Source of the DNA: Plasmopara viticola | Taxonomy: Eukaryota > Oomycota > Peronosporomycetes > Peronosporales > Peronosporaceae | Assembly: GCA_001695595.3 (NCBI GenBank) | Contig: MBPM02000003.1 | Coordinates: 744,001-808,000, forward strand | Length of the DNA: 64,000 nucleotides | Direction: 5' to 3' | Shown: positions 32,401 through 42,388 of the stretch, in pieces | Layout: every line of letters starts with the position of its first letter | Numbering within the stretch: the stretch's first letter is position 1 | Program-made: the position numbers and the translations under genes | The notes under the pieces: model-generated | Seen by the model: only the letters and a program-made list of their open reading frames with translations | Told to the model about the DNA's origin: nothing | The model's database searches: none

Positions 32401-32920
32401 AGACAAAAAGTTATGCAACTTGCTCGTAGTAATCTACTCAAAGCTCAAGAATCTCAGAAGAGGTATTATGATCAAAAACGCAGAGTAAATCAAATCAAAT
32501 TTAGGCCAGGAGATCTAGTTATGTTAGATACTGCTAGAGTTTCGCTAAAACATGCTGCAAGCGAAACATATATGAAAAGAGCAAAGTTTGCTGCTCGTTA
32601 AATCGGTCTTTTCGGAATTGAGGAGATGATCAACGCTTAAGTTGCACAATTGAAGCTCCCAGCTTCAATGAAGCGAATCAACCCTTCGTTCAACGTAGAC
32701 GCCTTATCACCGTATATATCTATGCCTGATCAATTTCTCCATCGTCCAATACCGAAGTCATCCAAGATAGTTCGTGATGACCAGAATGACGAATTAAAAT
32801 TTTTTACGCAAAGACAATTCAATCGTCAACCAGAATGGCTTATTTAATGGAATGGCGAGCTAGAACATGAGGCATCATGGGAATTGGAGAAGAAGATGAA
32901 AAAAGTCCTGTATTAGTCGC
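29500..32920 (+). pseudogene. pol of the gypsy element (protease, RT, RNase H, integrase, chromodomain-like)
   Basis: Several frames together give the pol order. Protease near 29500-29570 has LETGAT where the family has a D-S/T-G triad, so the catalytic Asp is Glu. Reverse transcriptase (about 29880-30660) has PLPRVDELFD, FSVLDLAQGYHQM and VVYLDNICIF; the YxDD box is YLDN. RNase H (about 30800-31200) keeps the HEINWPTHEKELFAI stretch. Integrase (about 31640-32200) has a zinc region in which the second His is Tyr (AYPG instead of GHPG) and a core with ISVRDTKFTS and HHAQTDGQTN. A chromodomain-like tail (about 32820-32920, WxxxEHEASWE) follows. Stops and frameshifts are frequent, so the copy is inactive. 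Confidence 0.85.
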
Positions 32921-32971
32921 AAGTAGTTGAAGACTTCAAGAAGCGCCAACGCGAAATCAAATCGGGGAGGA

Positions 32972-33300
32972 TGTAAGGACTCACCCACTAAGTTATGGCT
33001 GAACTACAGAATTTATGCCATATGTTTATGTATATATGGTTGAAATTAACTGTCACCAGTAATGCTGGATGCAGTTCTAAACTGTAACTTAAAAAAAATC
33101 TAGAAAACACCGAAAAGAGAAAAAGAGAGCGTAGGACACAAGATGAAAGCAGTAGCTAGATCTAACTCCCTTCTCAAATTGCCATCAAGTCTTCAAACTT
33201 CAACTCTTCTGCTCAGCCACGTTCCTCGTCGTTCAACCTCTCAAACTCTATCGCTTCCTCGCTACCTACGAAACTCTATCAAGTACGGCCGATCCGTACA
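32972..33300 (+). repeat. Right LTR of Ty3/gypsy element
   Basis: A 329 bp copy of the left LTR with the same TGTAAGG start and CGTACA end, preceded by a purine-rich tract. It is shorter mainly through deletions in the A-rich middle. Confidence 0.92.
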
Positions 33301-36300
33301 CTAGAGCTGAGCACCTTAAAATACCATTTTATAAAGAACTTGTAAATCGAATTCTCTGGTAAAAATGATTTTAATTAAATCCGCGCTGCTGTGCCGACAC
33401 CATTGGCCTTGTCAGCCACAATCATTAAACCACTGTATAAACTGCCCCACTTCTATCGACACCCATTGAGGCCTTGCGCTCAAACGTGCCAACAACTTCT
33501 TCGTCCAAGTCTTCAACCTTTTCGCTTCCGAGAGTCTTTAGCAGGGGTACGAATGTATGATTACGGCTCGAAGTAGCTGATCTGCTCCGGACAAGAGTTA
33601 TGAACTAGTGCATAGTTTAAAAGGCGCGACAACACAGAGCCACCTACGCTGTTAGAGGTGTTGCGGTGTGTAGCGACGCAAGATCTGTATCGACTACAAA
33701 AAGCTTAGAGCCTAGCAGGCGAATTTGACGAGAACAGATTTATTTGCAAGTGTCTCATTGTCTTGAGCCTTCAGATGCCAAGATTCAAGCGCGAAGCCAA
33801 CCGACGATTGCTTACAGGAATAGAAAAAAACCCGACGAGTCACGTGTAACGATAAATGGTCGTACTTTATTCGACAAAGATGCAGTCGGTGCCTGTATAC
33901 ACATTTTCGATTTGTTCGAAAAAGCCCTTGATGTTGGCCATTGTGTATTTTGTTCAGGAGACGAATCAATGACTTCGCCACTTTTGCTTGATTTTTGTTT
34001 ATACAAGAAAGGTCAATAGTCCAGCAATAGCTTGACCTTAGTAAGGTTTGACTGAAAGCCATGCTTTTCCATGACCCCCCAATGAAATGATTTTTTTGCG
34101 CCTAACGTACGCTTATCTACATAAACGTAATACTTATTCATGTGCGTGCACTCGAGTATCGCTCAAAGGTGTAAATTGTGGAATTTTGCGCTCTTCTTTC
34201 CATGCATTGCACAACATTGAATAAAAACGTCGGTAAAGTATGCCTGTGCTACGATCTGTGAGGTCCAAACAGTTGCTTCGCAACAGAGGCGCGCTCGAGA
34301 GCCCTTTGGGCCAATGTCAACAACCGCAGAGTATTGCGTATATCTAACCGCAGTAGTTGCATGTTGCTGAGAATTCTAAACTTTTCTTCGACTAAGCTGA
34401 GTACACTGTACGCTGTGCAAGCGCTGTAATTTTTGCACTGTACGCTTTCTAAGGGATTGTGCCTTTGCCGGGATTATGATAGCACAAAACTTGTGCGATG
34501 CGTAATGCACAATACTAGGCTTTTCAATTTTGACGTACACCTCAGTCCAGTTGTGACAGCGAAGGCAGCTCTTGTGCGACCAAATCCTGTGCATTCTCTC
34601 CCAAATTTGGATACAATTTTAACGGATTCTCTAAAATTAAAAGTCCACTTTTCTACTGAATTTTTTCGAAGATTGCTATACAATTTCGACGGATTCACTA
34701 GAATCAAAAGTCCACTTTTTCTACTAAGAAGATTTCTTCAGCAAGCAGATTTTTCTCACTAGAAAAAAAAATTTCGGTGCATCTTTTGGGGTCAAAGATC
34801 TACTTCTTGCGCTCAGCGCATTCTAAGCACATTTAAGGATCGATATACCGCTCTTTTTGACTCAATGATAGCACTCTGGCAATATTATCTCAGACCAAAT
34901 AGAGATGTGATTTGGATATATTATCAAAATCAAGCAAAGCATTAGCAGGCTTCAGACCGACCATGCCTTTGACCGTATTGCTTTCTCCTTTGATAGACTT
35001 GCAGTCAAAATTTATCGGCTTTTGTAGGCTTTTTTTTACCCAAGTGCACCATTGTGAAACAAATCAAATAGTGCTGCTCGATAGGCGCCATCCGCTGCCA
35101 GATTTATGCTTGCCGACGTATTGGGAATAGCGCCCACTATATATATGGCTGGCTACTAATGCAGGGTATTGCGAGAGGATCCTTGATCACGCACATACAG
35201 TGGCGCGAACTCCACAGATCAGAGCTTCTTTCGGACAGTGCTCACCGTATGTTAGACGTGGCATAGTAAAAATGAACTCAAAGCAAAACACTTGAAGCAA
35301 AACGCACTGCTTAAGTCAATTGACGATTCAATTAAAAGCGTTTAGGTCAAAGTTGCAAACTTTTGAGTTCCAACTACATAGTGGTGGCTTCACGTGTACA
35401 AATCACTGAAATTATGAGGCCCCTTTTTTAAGTGCTACTTTCCGTTTGACCTATCTGGTAAAGCGTATATGAGTGACCACACGGCCGAGAACCCATAGCC
35501 ACCGTAATATTGGCTCCAAGGCTACGCTATTCGAGTAGACATCCAAGTCTACCTAAAGCAGCGACTTGTCGACGCAGTTTAGATGTCTCACCCTGTCTCT
35601 CGCAGAGGGCATGGCCATATAGTTTAGCTTTTTCTTAAGGTTTTGGAATAAGTCACGAAGTGACCATCGGGATCAAACCCAAATATGTTTTAGCCGCGCA
35701 TAACTTTTTTAAGTAAAAGGGTGGAAGTAGCATCTCGGTGTATTTTTGCTACCAAGTCTAGGGGTGGGTCGCGATTTTAAGTAGATGCTCTTTCACGGGT
35801 GTTATGAACTTTTTGTAAATTGACGCAGCTGACCTACCTCGCAGAGCAGGTTGAAATCGTTTGGGGCGGCTTCGGCGTATAATCTAAACGGCCATCGCAT
35901 TCTGTGCAAAGAAACAGCGGATATTTTGTGAGTATGTTGCAGTATTTTGGAGTTGTTCTCGAAGCTTAAGCTCTCCGCGTTTGGCTTGACACTATACTGA
36001 AGTCGAGACATCGTGGAGGTTATTGTAGCATGCCAAAAACTCACCCAATTCCAGTATAAGCTCTCCAGTTGAACCTGGTGCTAATAGTGCGAAGAATTAC
36101 CAAATGGATTAATGTGCTTGACTTGTAGACAGACGCACCGACCACGTAAAATGCTTTACTTTTTGGGAAAGAGGAGTCCATCATATTTCTAGGGTACAAG
36201 ACCCGACCTGGGACCCCTAGTTGATGAAGTCGCTAAGGCTGAAGTATAGTCGATAGCCCACTGTGCATACCATGGTCAAGTCCAGTGGCAAAGACCGCCA

Positions 36301-37099
36301 TCGCAGTAGGTGGTGACCTTTACAGCTCGCCCACCTTCGACTACGGGAGCGAGGCGCCATCTCCGAGAGTCCTACTCACTCTGTAATCAACAAGTCAGAC
36401 AGGAAATTGGAAGACCTTCCAGAAAGAAGATAATTGACTTATGTAGGCCATGGCGCCCAGCACTACCTTTATTGACTTTACTTGATGTGTACGAAAGGAA
36501 GTCGGCTAAAAAACCTCCTCATTTTTTAGTGCAATCTAACGGCAATCATGCGCATGCGTTAAGCATCGTGTCAATCCTGCTTAAAGGCAAGGGTGGCTTG
36601 CAATCGGGTAGCCTCTTTGGGCAGCAATGTCGCCGAGTTGTTACATATTTTGCTACTTCGGTCATCATGTTGACCAAATCTGATTTGTTGTACGAAAGCT
36701 CCCATCCATCTTGTATCGGACGTAGTTGGTGCAGGTCGTATGCATGAAACTTTATGTTAAAGATGGCCGACAACCGCTATTAAAACCGGTTGTGCATAAT
36801 GAGAAAATGAGAAAAGTCCCTCGAGGTCGAAAGAAGTCATGAATCAAGAATCAGGAAGAATTTGTCATCTAAACTAAGCGCTTAACTACTTTCTGGAATA
36901 TCTTGATGCACGCCTCAGTGCTTAGTGGCCAGCTCTCTCACAAATCCGCGATTTCTCACAAAGTATGTTCATTGGATGCAATGACAATTTTCACGGTTAT
37001 AAAGGCGTGAGCACGGTAAATACTAACCAGTATTACAATTCGATGACTCTCGTTCAATGAGTATTAAATATCGAAATATAGATAATCACGGCAAGCCCA
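33301..37099. other. 3.8 kb gene-free stretch with small repeats
   Basis: No gene could be supported. A 145-codon open stretch (36310-36747) and a 91-codon one (33744-34019) have no motif I recognise. A 67 bp imperfect tandem repeat lies at 34611-34742, and a sequence at 33668-33715 recurs near 51718-51764. Confidence 0.5.
34611..34742. repeat. 67 bp imperfect tandem repeat, two copies
   Basis: Both copies begin atacaattt and share acggattc and aaaagtccactttt; the second starts 67 bp after the first. The copies are diverged. Confidence 0.65.
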
Positions 37100-38047
37100 C
37101 TAGAATCTAGTGAAAGCAGCGTTGGAGCTAAGGTCCTTATCAGCAAGAAACTCGTTGAGTACATCAACGCATTCAACAGGCTTTTCGTGAGGTATAAAAT
37201 GTCCGCACTGTTCGAGCATCAAAACGGTTTTGCGCGACACTTTGAGCTTGTCGAATGCTTTGAGACATGCGACGTCCAGAATTTCATCTTGATCACCCCA
37301 AATGACCAAGGATCGTGCTCGGATGTTCTGTAGTTCGTCTTTGAGTATGGTCGGGTGAGCGTGCATGTCCAAAAGCACCTTCCGCATCACTTCCCGTGCT
37401 CGTTCGCGTCTTGAGACGACTGGCGCACGGAACACACGCGAAGTGTTTACCATGTTGGCAACGCTTGCAACGCGGTCGTGCCACTCACCGAATTCGCTCA
37501 TCAAAGTCTCGGTTGGACTTTGCGGCCTCAACTTGGTAAGACTGTCAATGTCATCAAACGTGACGCCCATGACTGGCGTCGAAAGACCCCACGAGCACAT
37601 CAAAGTCAGCGATTTGACCCGCGTCGGGTACATTGCAGCATAGACGCCAGCAATCGTTGCACCCATGCACGTGCCAATCAAATGAATCTTGTTATTCGGG
37701 TACAGCTCCGACTCGAGAAACTCGTGCAGCCGTCGAACTTGTCGAACAGCCGAAAAGTTCATGCGCGGGTCCAGCGGCATCGTCTTCCCGTGCCCTGGAA
37801 GATCTGGAATCACAACGTAATAGTCCTTGCTCAAACCACTTGCGACGCGTACCCACGCTTCTTTCTGTGAACCGAGACCGTGCAGGAAGACGACGATTTC
37901 TCGACTGGAAGGGTTGGCAGCAGGTCGTTTATAGTAACTCCATTGAAACTGGTCAACATGAATCGATCGGGCTTGAAAACTTTTGCCGCGATGTACCAGG
38001 TCGGATGAGTGGGAGCTAATGGCTCCAAGCACTCGCAGAAAACCCAT
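37100..38047 (-). CDS. Alpha/beta-hydrolase paralogue with Cys in place of the nucleophile Ser
   Basis: A single-exon gene of 315 residues from ATG 38047. It aligns along its length with the hydrolase at 3983-4876: FLHGLGSQKEAW, PDLPGHG, RLHEFLE, a nucleophile elbow GTCMGA, WGDQDEILDV with Asp254, and CGHFIPHEKPVEC with His283. The codon at the elbow is tgc, so residue 127 is Cys where the paralogue has Ser122. Active alpha/beta-hydrolases with a Cys nucleophile exist (dienelactone hydrolase), so the protein may be active on other esters or thioesters, or may be a pseudoenzyme. The reading frame is intact and the His and Asp are kept, which argues against a decaying gene. Confidence 0.85.
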   Translation of the reverse strand: MGFLRVLGAISSHSSDLVHRGKSFQARSIHVDQFQWSYYKRPAANPSSREIVVFLHGLGSQKEAWVRVASGLSKDYYVVIPDLPGHGKTMPLDPRMNFSAVRQVRRLHEFLESELYPNNKIHLIGTCMGATIAGVYAAMYPTRVKSLTLMCSWGLSTPVMGVTFDDIDSLTKLRPQSPTETLMSEFGEWHDRVASVANMVNTSRVFRAPVVSRRERAREVMRKVLLDMHAHPTILKDELQNIRARSLVIWGDQDEILDVACLKAFDKLKVSRKTVLMLEQCGHFIPHEKPVECVDVLNEFLADKDLSSNAAFTRF

Positions 38048-38516
38048 TAGATCAGTGTTTAGTGAATGGCGTTAAGGGAAGAAGTGTTCGATTTAGCCAC
38101 GCCGTGGGTACGCAAAAGACGCACTCGGCTCGAGTTAATTTAAAAATGTCGTACACTAACTCTGTGCGTGCATCTTTCACCTGTCACTGCTGCCTCATCG
38201 TAGTACCAAGCGCAAATTTTGATGTTGGATTGTACTTTACACTAAGAATAAAGCCTTTGAGTAAGAATAGAGCATGTCTGTGAGAATAACGGCGAGGCGA
38301 TCGAGCTGTCAAATCGCGTTTTTGTACGATTACTATTTATTTGGGTAGAAAGCCTTTTTATTAGAATGCCGCACGTTCGAAACAGCACGTGTTCTTAGTG
38401 CGACGCACGTATGCAGGCTACAGTAATCGTACTTTGCTTTCTGTGCTCAGCAGCGCTTACGAAACACATCAAGGTGATACGAGCCACACACGCTGCAATC
38501 CTTGTCATCGATTTGA

Positions 38517-39871
38517 TCATGAGATCGGCCGGTACACGTAGCGATGACCGCGAAATTTCAAAACAAGCACTGCGGCAAACGCGGCGCAGCCACAGCCCGA
38601 CACGAAAAACGTGGTAGCGAGCATCGCAATCGAGTAATCGTCGCCTTGAGGCCGAACCTCATCAGCAAAAGATTCCGTTTCCGGCAAATAGTAAGCAGTC
38701 GAATCCTCATCCTCGCGACGCGTAATATCCTCAGTAGTATCCTGGACCGGATAATCTTTGGCAGATTTGTCAAATGGAACAATCCCGAAAATTGAACCTC
38801 CATAGATTGGTTTTTCCTCCCACACTAACTCTTCATCACTAATGTCCGGTTCCATAAAGGCACAATCGGCCTCGATGCCCAAATTATTCTTACCGCGCAC
38901 GATCTTAAAAAAGCCATTCATACCCCAGTACGTCCCCCACGAATTGCGAATGTGCCAATACTTGACGCCATTCTCTTCACCCCACCCAACAATTTCAACA
39001 TCGTGGTCAAGATCCATGAAACCCGTCTTGTCTTCCAGAATGCCCGCTTTGTACTCGTGCGTGAACTCGTAGCTGCAGGCAATGCCGCACGTGATAGGGC
39101 CACCTTTCATAATCTCCTTCATCATAGCAAGCTCTCCAGACAAGTGGCCGTAGCTCTTGGCACGGTAGCGCACCATCTTGGTCACAGGGAAGCACTGGGG
39201 CACTTTTCTGCTTTCTGGAGTGTACATGCAACTATCCAGCATTTGACAAGTATTTAGGATGTAATAAAAAAAAGCAGTAAAAACAAGTCAAATGGAACGT
39301 ACTTCATGCAGTATCCCTGAGGAGGGCACGTGCCATTGGTCGCATGATACTTGGTGTGGTCTGTTGCGTTGTATGGAAGACACGACTCATCCGGCAGTCC
39401 ATAGCGGTGCATGAACTCGTACACGTCCGACGATTCCCCCCCATCGCATCCAGCCGACAATCCGTGGCCTGGTGCACAATTAAGAAAGCTCTGGCGACCC
39501 AGCATCACGTCTGCACCGGTAAAGTTCAGACGCTTGTTCGCGATCTTAATGCGATCTTGGGCACTCGACATGGCACCGTGAGCAAAGCAAGAGCCGCAGT
39601 ACTGCGGAATATGCTGGTTCCAACTGGGGACGCAAAAACCACGTTCGCACCAGTCCAAGTGCTTAGGAAGGCGCTCAAGCTCGTTCTGTTCGTCCAGTGA
39701 CATGATTGGCAAAGCATGGACCTTCGGGTGCAAATGTTCACGACCTTTCATCGTTCGTTTGCACATACATCCCTCTTCAGTAGCGTTGGTAGGATGCAAC
39801 AGCAGGGTTGACAGCACTAACGCTGAAAGAGTCGCCATAAAGAAAAGATCAAAGTGTCCTCGCCCCATCAT
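38517..39871 (-). CDS. Cathepsin Z/X-like papain-family cysteine protease with C-terminal membrane anchor
   Basis: Two exons, 39871-39303 and 39231-38517, with a 71 bp GTACGT-TAG intron; total 427 residues. A signal peptide (about 8-30) is followed by a propeptide-like Cys segment and a C1A catalytic domain. The HIP insertion before the active site (NQHIPQYCGSC, Cys95) is the mark of cathepsin Z/X. His266 in DHDVEIVGWG and Asn286 in RNSWG complete the triad. Two things are odd: the residue after the catalytic Cys is Phe, not the nearly invariant Trp, and the catalytic domain is followed by an acidic extension and one membrane helix (about 395-420, AMLATTFFVSGCGCAAFAAV) with a short basic tail. 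Cathepsin Z is normally soluble, so this suggests a protease tethered in a vacuolar or plasma membrane. Confidence 0.86.
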
Positions 39872-40055
39872 GTAAAGATCTCAAGTGCGAATGCGAATAG
39901 CGGTTAGATGACGCAAACGTAGAAAGATTTTTGGGTACAAATACACCTTGAAAAGTAAATACCTAGTCAATTTTTAATGACATGATTTCAACGCGTATTT
40001 ATAGAGGTCAAAATTAGATAAGAGGTTTGTTGCCATTGCGCCTTGTCGGCATACA

Positions 40056-40712
40056 ATGCACGTCGCCAACAGCAATGATTACTATATGCGCATTGACAGT
40101 GCTCGAAAGGAAATGTGTGATTTAAAAGAACAATCACTAGCTACGCAGAGTGATATTGTAAAGGTGATGGATGCAGCGGAACAGCTCACTAGTGAAGCCT
40201 CTGCACTTGCTCGTCGACGTGAAGAATTGGAGAAAGATGAAGCAGCACTTGTCGAGTCTGAGGCACTTGCGGTCCAAAATAGAGTATTGGCTGAAAAAAA
40301 ACTTATGGACGTTGGTGGCTACGAATGCGTCGTGCGGATATTGCGAAAGGCGTTGCAGAAGGCCAAGTTTGAGCTAATGGACACTGAGGGTGGGTACAGC
40401 TGTGCTATGTCTTGGACTTTTATCAAATGTTAAGCTCACATTTCGATCGTTATAATAGATGAAACCAAGGAGCTCGTACAAGAAGAGTTGTTGCTTCGAT
40501 CGCAAATTGCCGATATGACAGAAAGCTTAGCCACTGCGCAGCAAAGCGTCGCGCAGCTGCAGCAAGAATGCACAATCGCTGCCGAAAGCAAGCGCCATAC
40601 GGACGATAAGCTTCGGCAGCTGTCTCAGTTTCTTAATCAAGCGCTCAACTCCCCCCCTAGCAATATCTGTTCTACATCTCTAGCATCTTTTGAGAATATA
40701 GTAAGCACTTGA
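40056..40712 (+). CDS. Small coiled-coil protein, unknown function
   Basis: Two exons (40056-40389 and 40459-40712), joined in frame across a 69 bp GTGGGT-TAG intron; 195 residues. Exon 1 from ATG 40056 gives a heptad-rich helix (EQLTSEASALARRREELEK), exon 2 continues with AQQSVAQLQQECTIAAESK. The join gives MDTEDETKELVQEELLLR, restoring an unbroken acidic helix. There is no signal peptide, membrane helix or known domain. It could be a structural, cytoskeletal or motor-associated protein; nothing in the sequence decides this. Confidence 0.62.
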
Positions 40713-41147
40713 CCCTTTTGGGTCAATATATATAGTATGATAATGATGAAATTCGACATCACACTCGATTGTAAAGCGCTTTAAATTCCATGTCCTACAT
40801 TAAATTACACAAGATTGCTGTAATTTTATGCATTATTTTAAGCGCTTAGTAGATACAAAAAAGACTTTTTTTTTGCAATTAGGAATAGCGAATGTTAGAG
40901 TTTCGAGATTTCTACTTGCAATCGTAGATATAGAATAGAATATATAATGCTTGTGGATGATAAAACTATAGAAGGGAACCTTTGGGAAATTTATGAAAGT
41001 CTGGGGTTTTCCAGAAAATTTCCCATCGATTTACCCTTACTTCATACTACTACTTTTTAACCCATAGATCTTTCTTTCGTCGGCAGCCATCACATTGACA
41101 TCGACGCGCCTCTCGATTACTGCCTCTATATAGATCGCTATATCAAC

Positions 41148-42226
41148 ATGGACAAGTACAAACGTGTGGATAAGCCTCGCAGCGAAGAACAGGCGACCCA
41201 GGTGGATCCCAACGAGATCCGCATTACTCAACAGGGAAAAGTGCGCAGCTACATTTCCTATGCCAACGGGCTCTTCGCCGTAAGTGGTTCATGTGCTACC
41301 TATTCATTAAGTATTACTTGAACTAATAAATCATATGCATAATTTTGCTGCAGGAAAAGAATGAACGTCGTGTGGTGCTTAAGGCCATGGGCAATGCAAT
41401 TAGTAAAGCCGTGACAGTGGCAGAGATTCTCAAGCATCGCGTGGCGAATTTACATCAAGTGACGCGCATCTCCTCCATCGAGACGGTAGACGTCTATGAG
41501 CCGCTGGAGGAGGGACTAGATCGAATTGAGACTACGCGCCATATTTCTAGTATCTCCATACAGCTTTCGCTGGATGAAATGGAACGAGATGACCCGGGCT
41601 ATCAAAGCCCCATTCCGCTGGACCAGGTGACGGCAGGTTCCCCAACGCATTTTAGTGGACGCGAATTTAGGAAGTCGAAAAGTCATAGCAGACGTTCGAG
41701 TCGCAATGGAAGAGAACCCGCTGCTACTGTTGAGAAAAAAGCTATTGAGGAAACGGAGGCTGACCAGCAGACACCTGGTGAAGATGAAGCTTCAGGCACG
41801 AACGTACCTACGAGCCGTGCAAAGCGTGGAAAAGGGCGGGGTCGAGGACGCAATGGTCATAATGGAGCACGCGGTAGCAAGGCTCCTGAGCAAACTCTTG
41901 GCGAGGAAGGAGACGACCATGCAGAAGCTAGGGATGCAGTTGAGCAACAAGTAGAAGGCGAGAGTAAAAATTCAGTGACGAACCGAAAGGCTGGGCGTGG
42001 CAAGAAAGGCAAGAAGTTTGAAAAAACTAGTGATGAAAAGGAAACAGAAAAGAAAGAAGGATTTGAAAACAACAATCAAGCGAGCAAGGGACGACATAAT
42101 GGCCGCGGACGTGGCCGATTTCGAGGACGTGATCGCGGCGGGCGTGAAGTCAGCAACGGGCGCGACGAGAATGCCGCGTCTTCGGCGTCTGCTGGTACGA
42201 AAAGCTTTGCAGTTACTGAAGCGTGA
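41148..42226 (+). CDS. Alba-domain RNA/DNA-binding protein with RGG-rich tail
   Basis: Two exons (41148-41279, 41354-42226), phase 0, 74 bp GTAAGT-CAG intron; 334 residues. The Alba domain occupies about residues 20-115: IRITQQGKVRSYISYANGLF, then VVLKAMGNAISKAVTVAEIL, the family's GxGxAIxxAVxxAE helix, then VDVYEPLEEG and a final strand SISIQLSL. The C-terminal half is low-complexity and charged, with many RG/RGG-type clusters (KRGKGRGRGRNGH, RGRGRFRGRDRGG), typical of eukaryotic Alba-RGG proteins (Rpp20/Rpp25 relatives) that bind RNA and act in translational control, RNase P/MRP or chromatin. The exact role is not set by sequence. It is convergent with eIF3c, whose stop lies 162 bp away. 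Confidence 0.88.
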
Positions 42227-42388
42227 GTAGTACACGTGGTTTTTTGAATCGGACTACTAGTTTAGCTACGTTTGGAAGGGACAATTTAAGAAGGCAACCA
42301 AAATATTAGCGACCGACTATCGTCTTTAATTTGTGCCACACGCATAATTGTGACAGCCAGGCTGCAAAGATTTGATTTAACGCCACTT

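Larger units (their letters stand above)
26962..33300 (+). mobile_element. Degenerate Ty3/gypsy (chromovirus-type) LTR retrotransposon
   Basis: A 6.3 kb full-length element: left LTR, a 950 bp leader, gag, protease, reverse transcriptase, RNase H, integrase and a chromodomain-like tail, a purine-rich tract (ggggagga, 32964-32971) and the right LTR. The order RT before integrase and the chromodomain-like end mark a Ty3/gypsy chromovirus. It is bounded by a 5 bp target duplication with one mismatch (CTGGA/CTAGA). Many frameshifts and stops, and loss of several catalytic residues, show it is long dead. No primer-binding site could be matched confidently after the left LTR. Confidence 0.92.

Noticed and set aside
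36310..36747. 145-codon open stretch as a gene
   Set aside because: No motif, no splice partners, and the opposite strand is open as well; composition looks non-coding.
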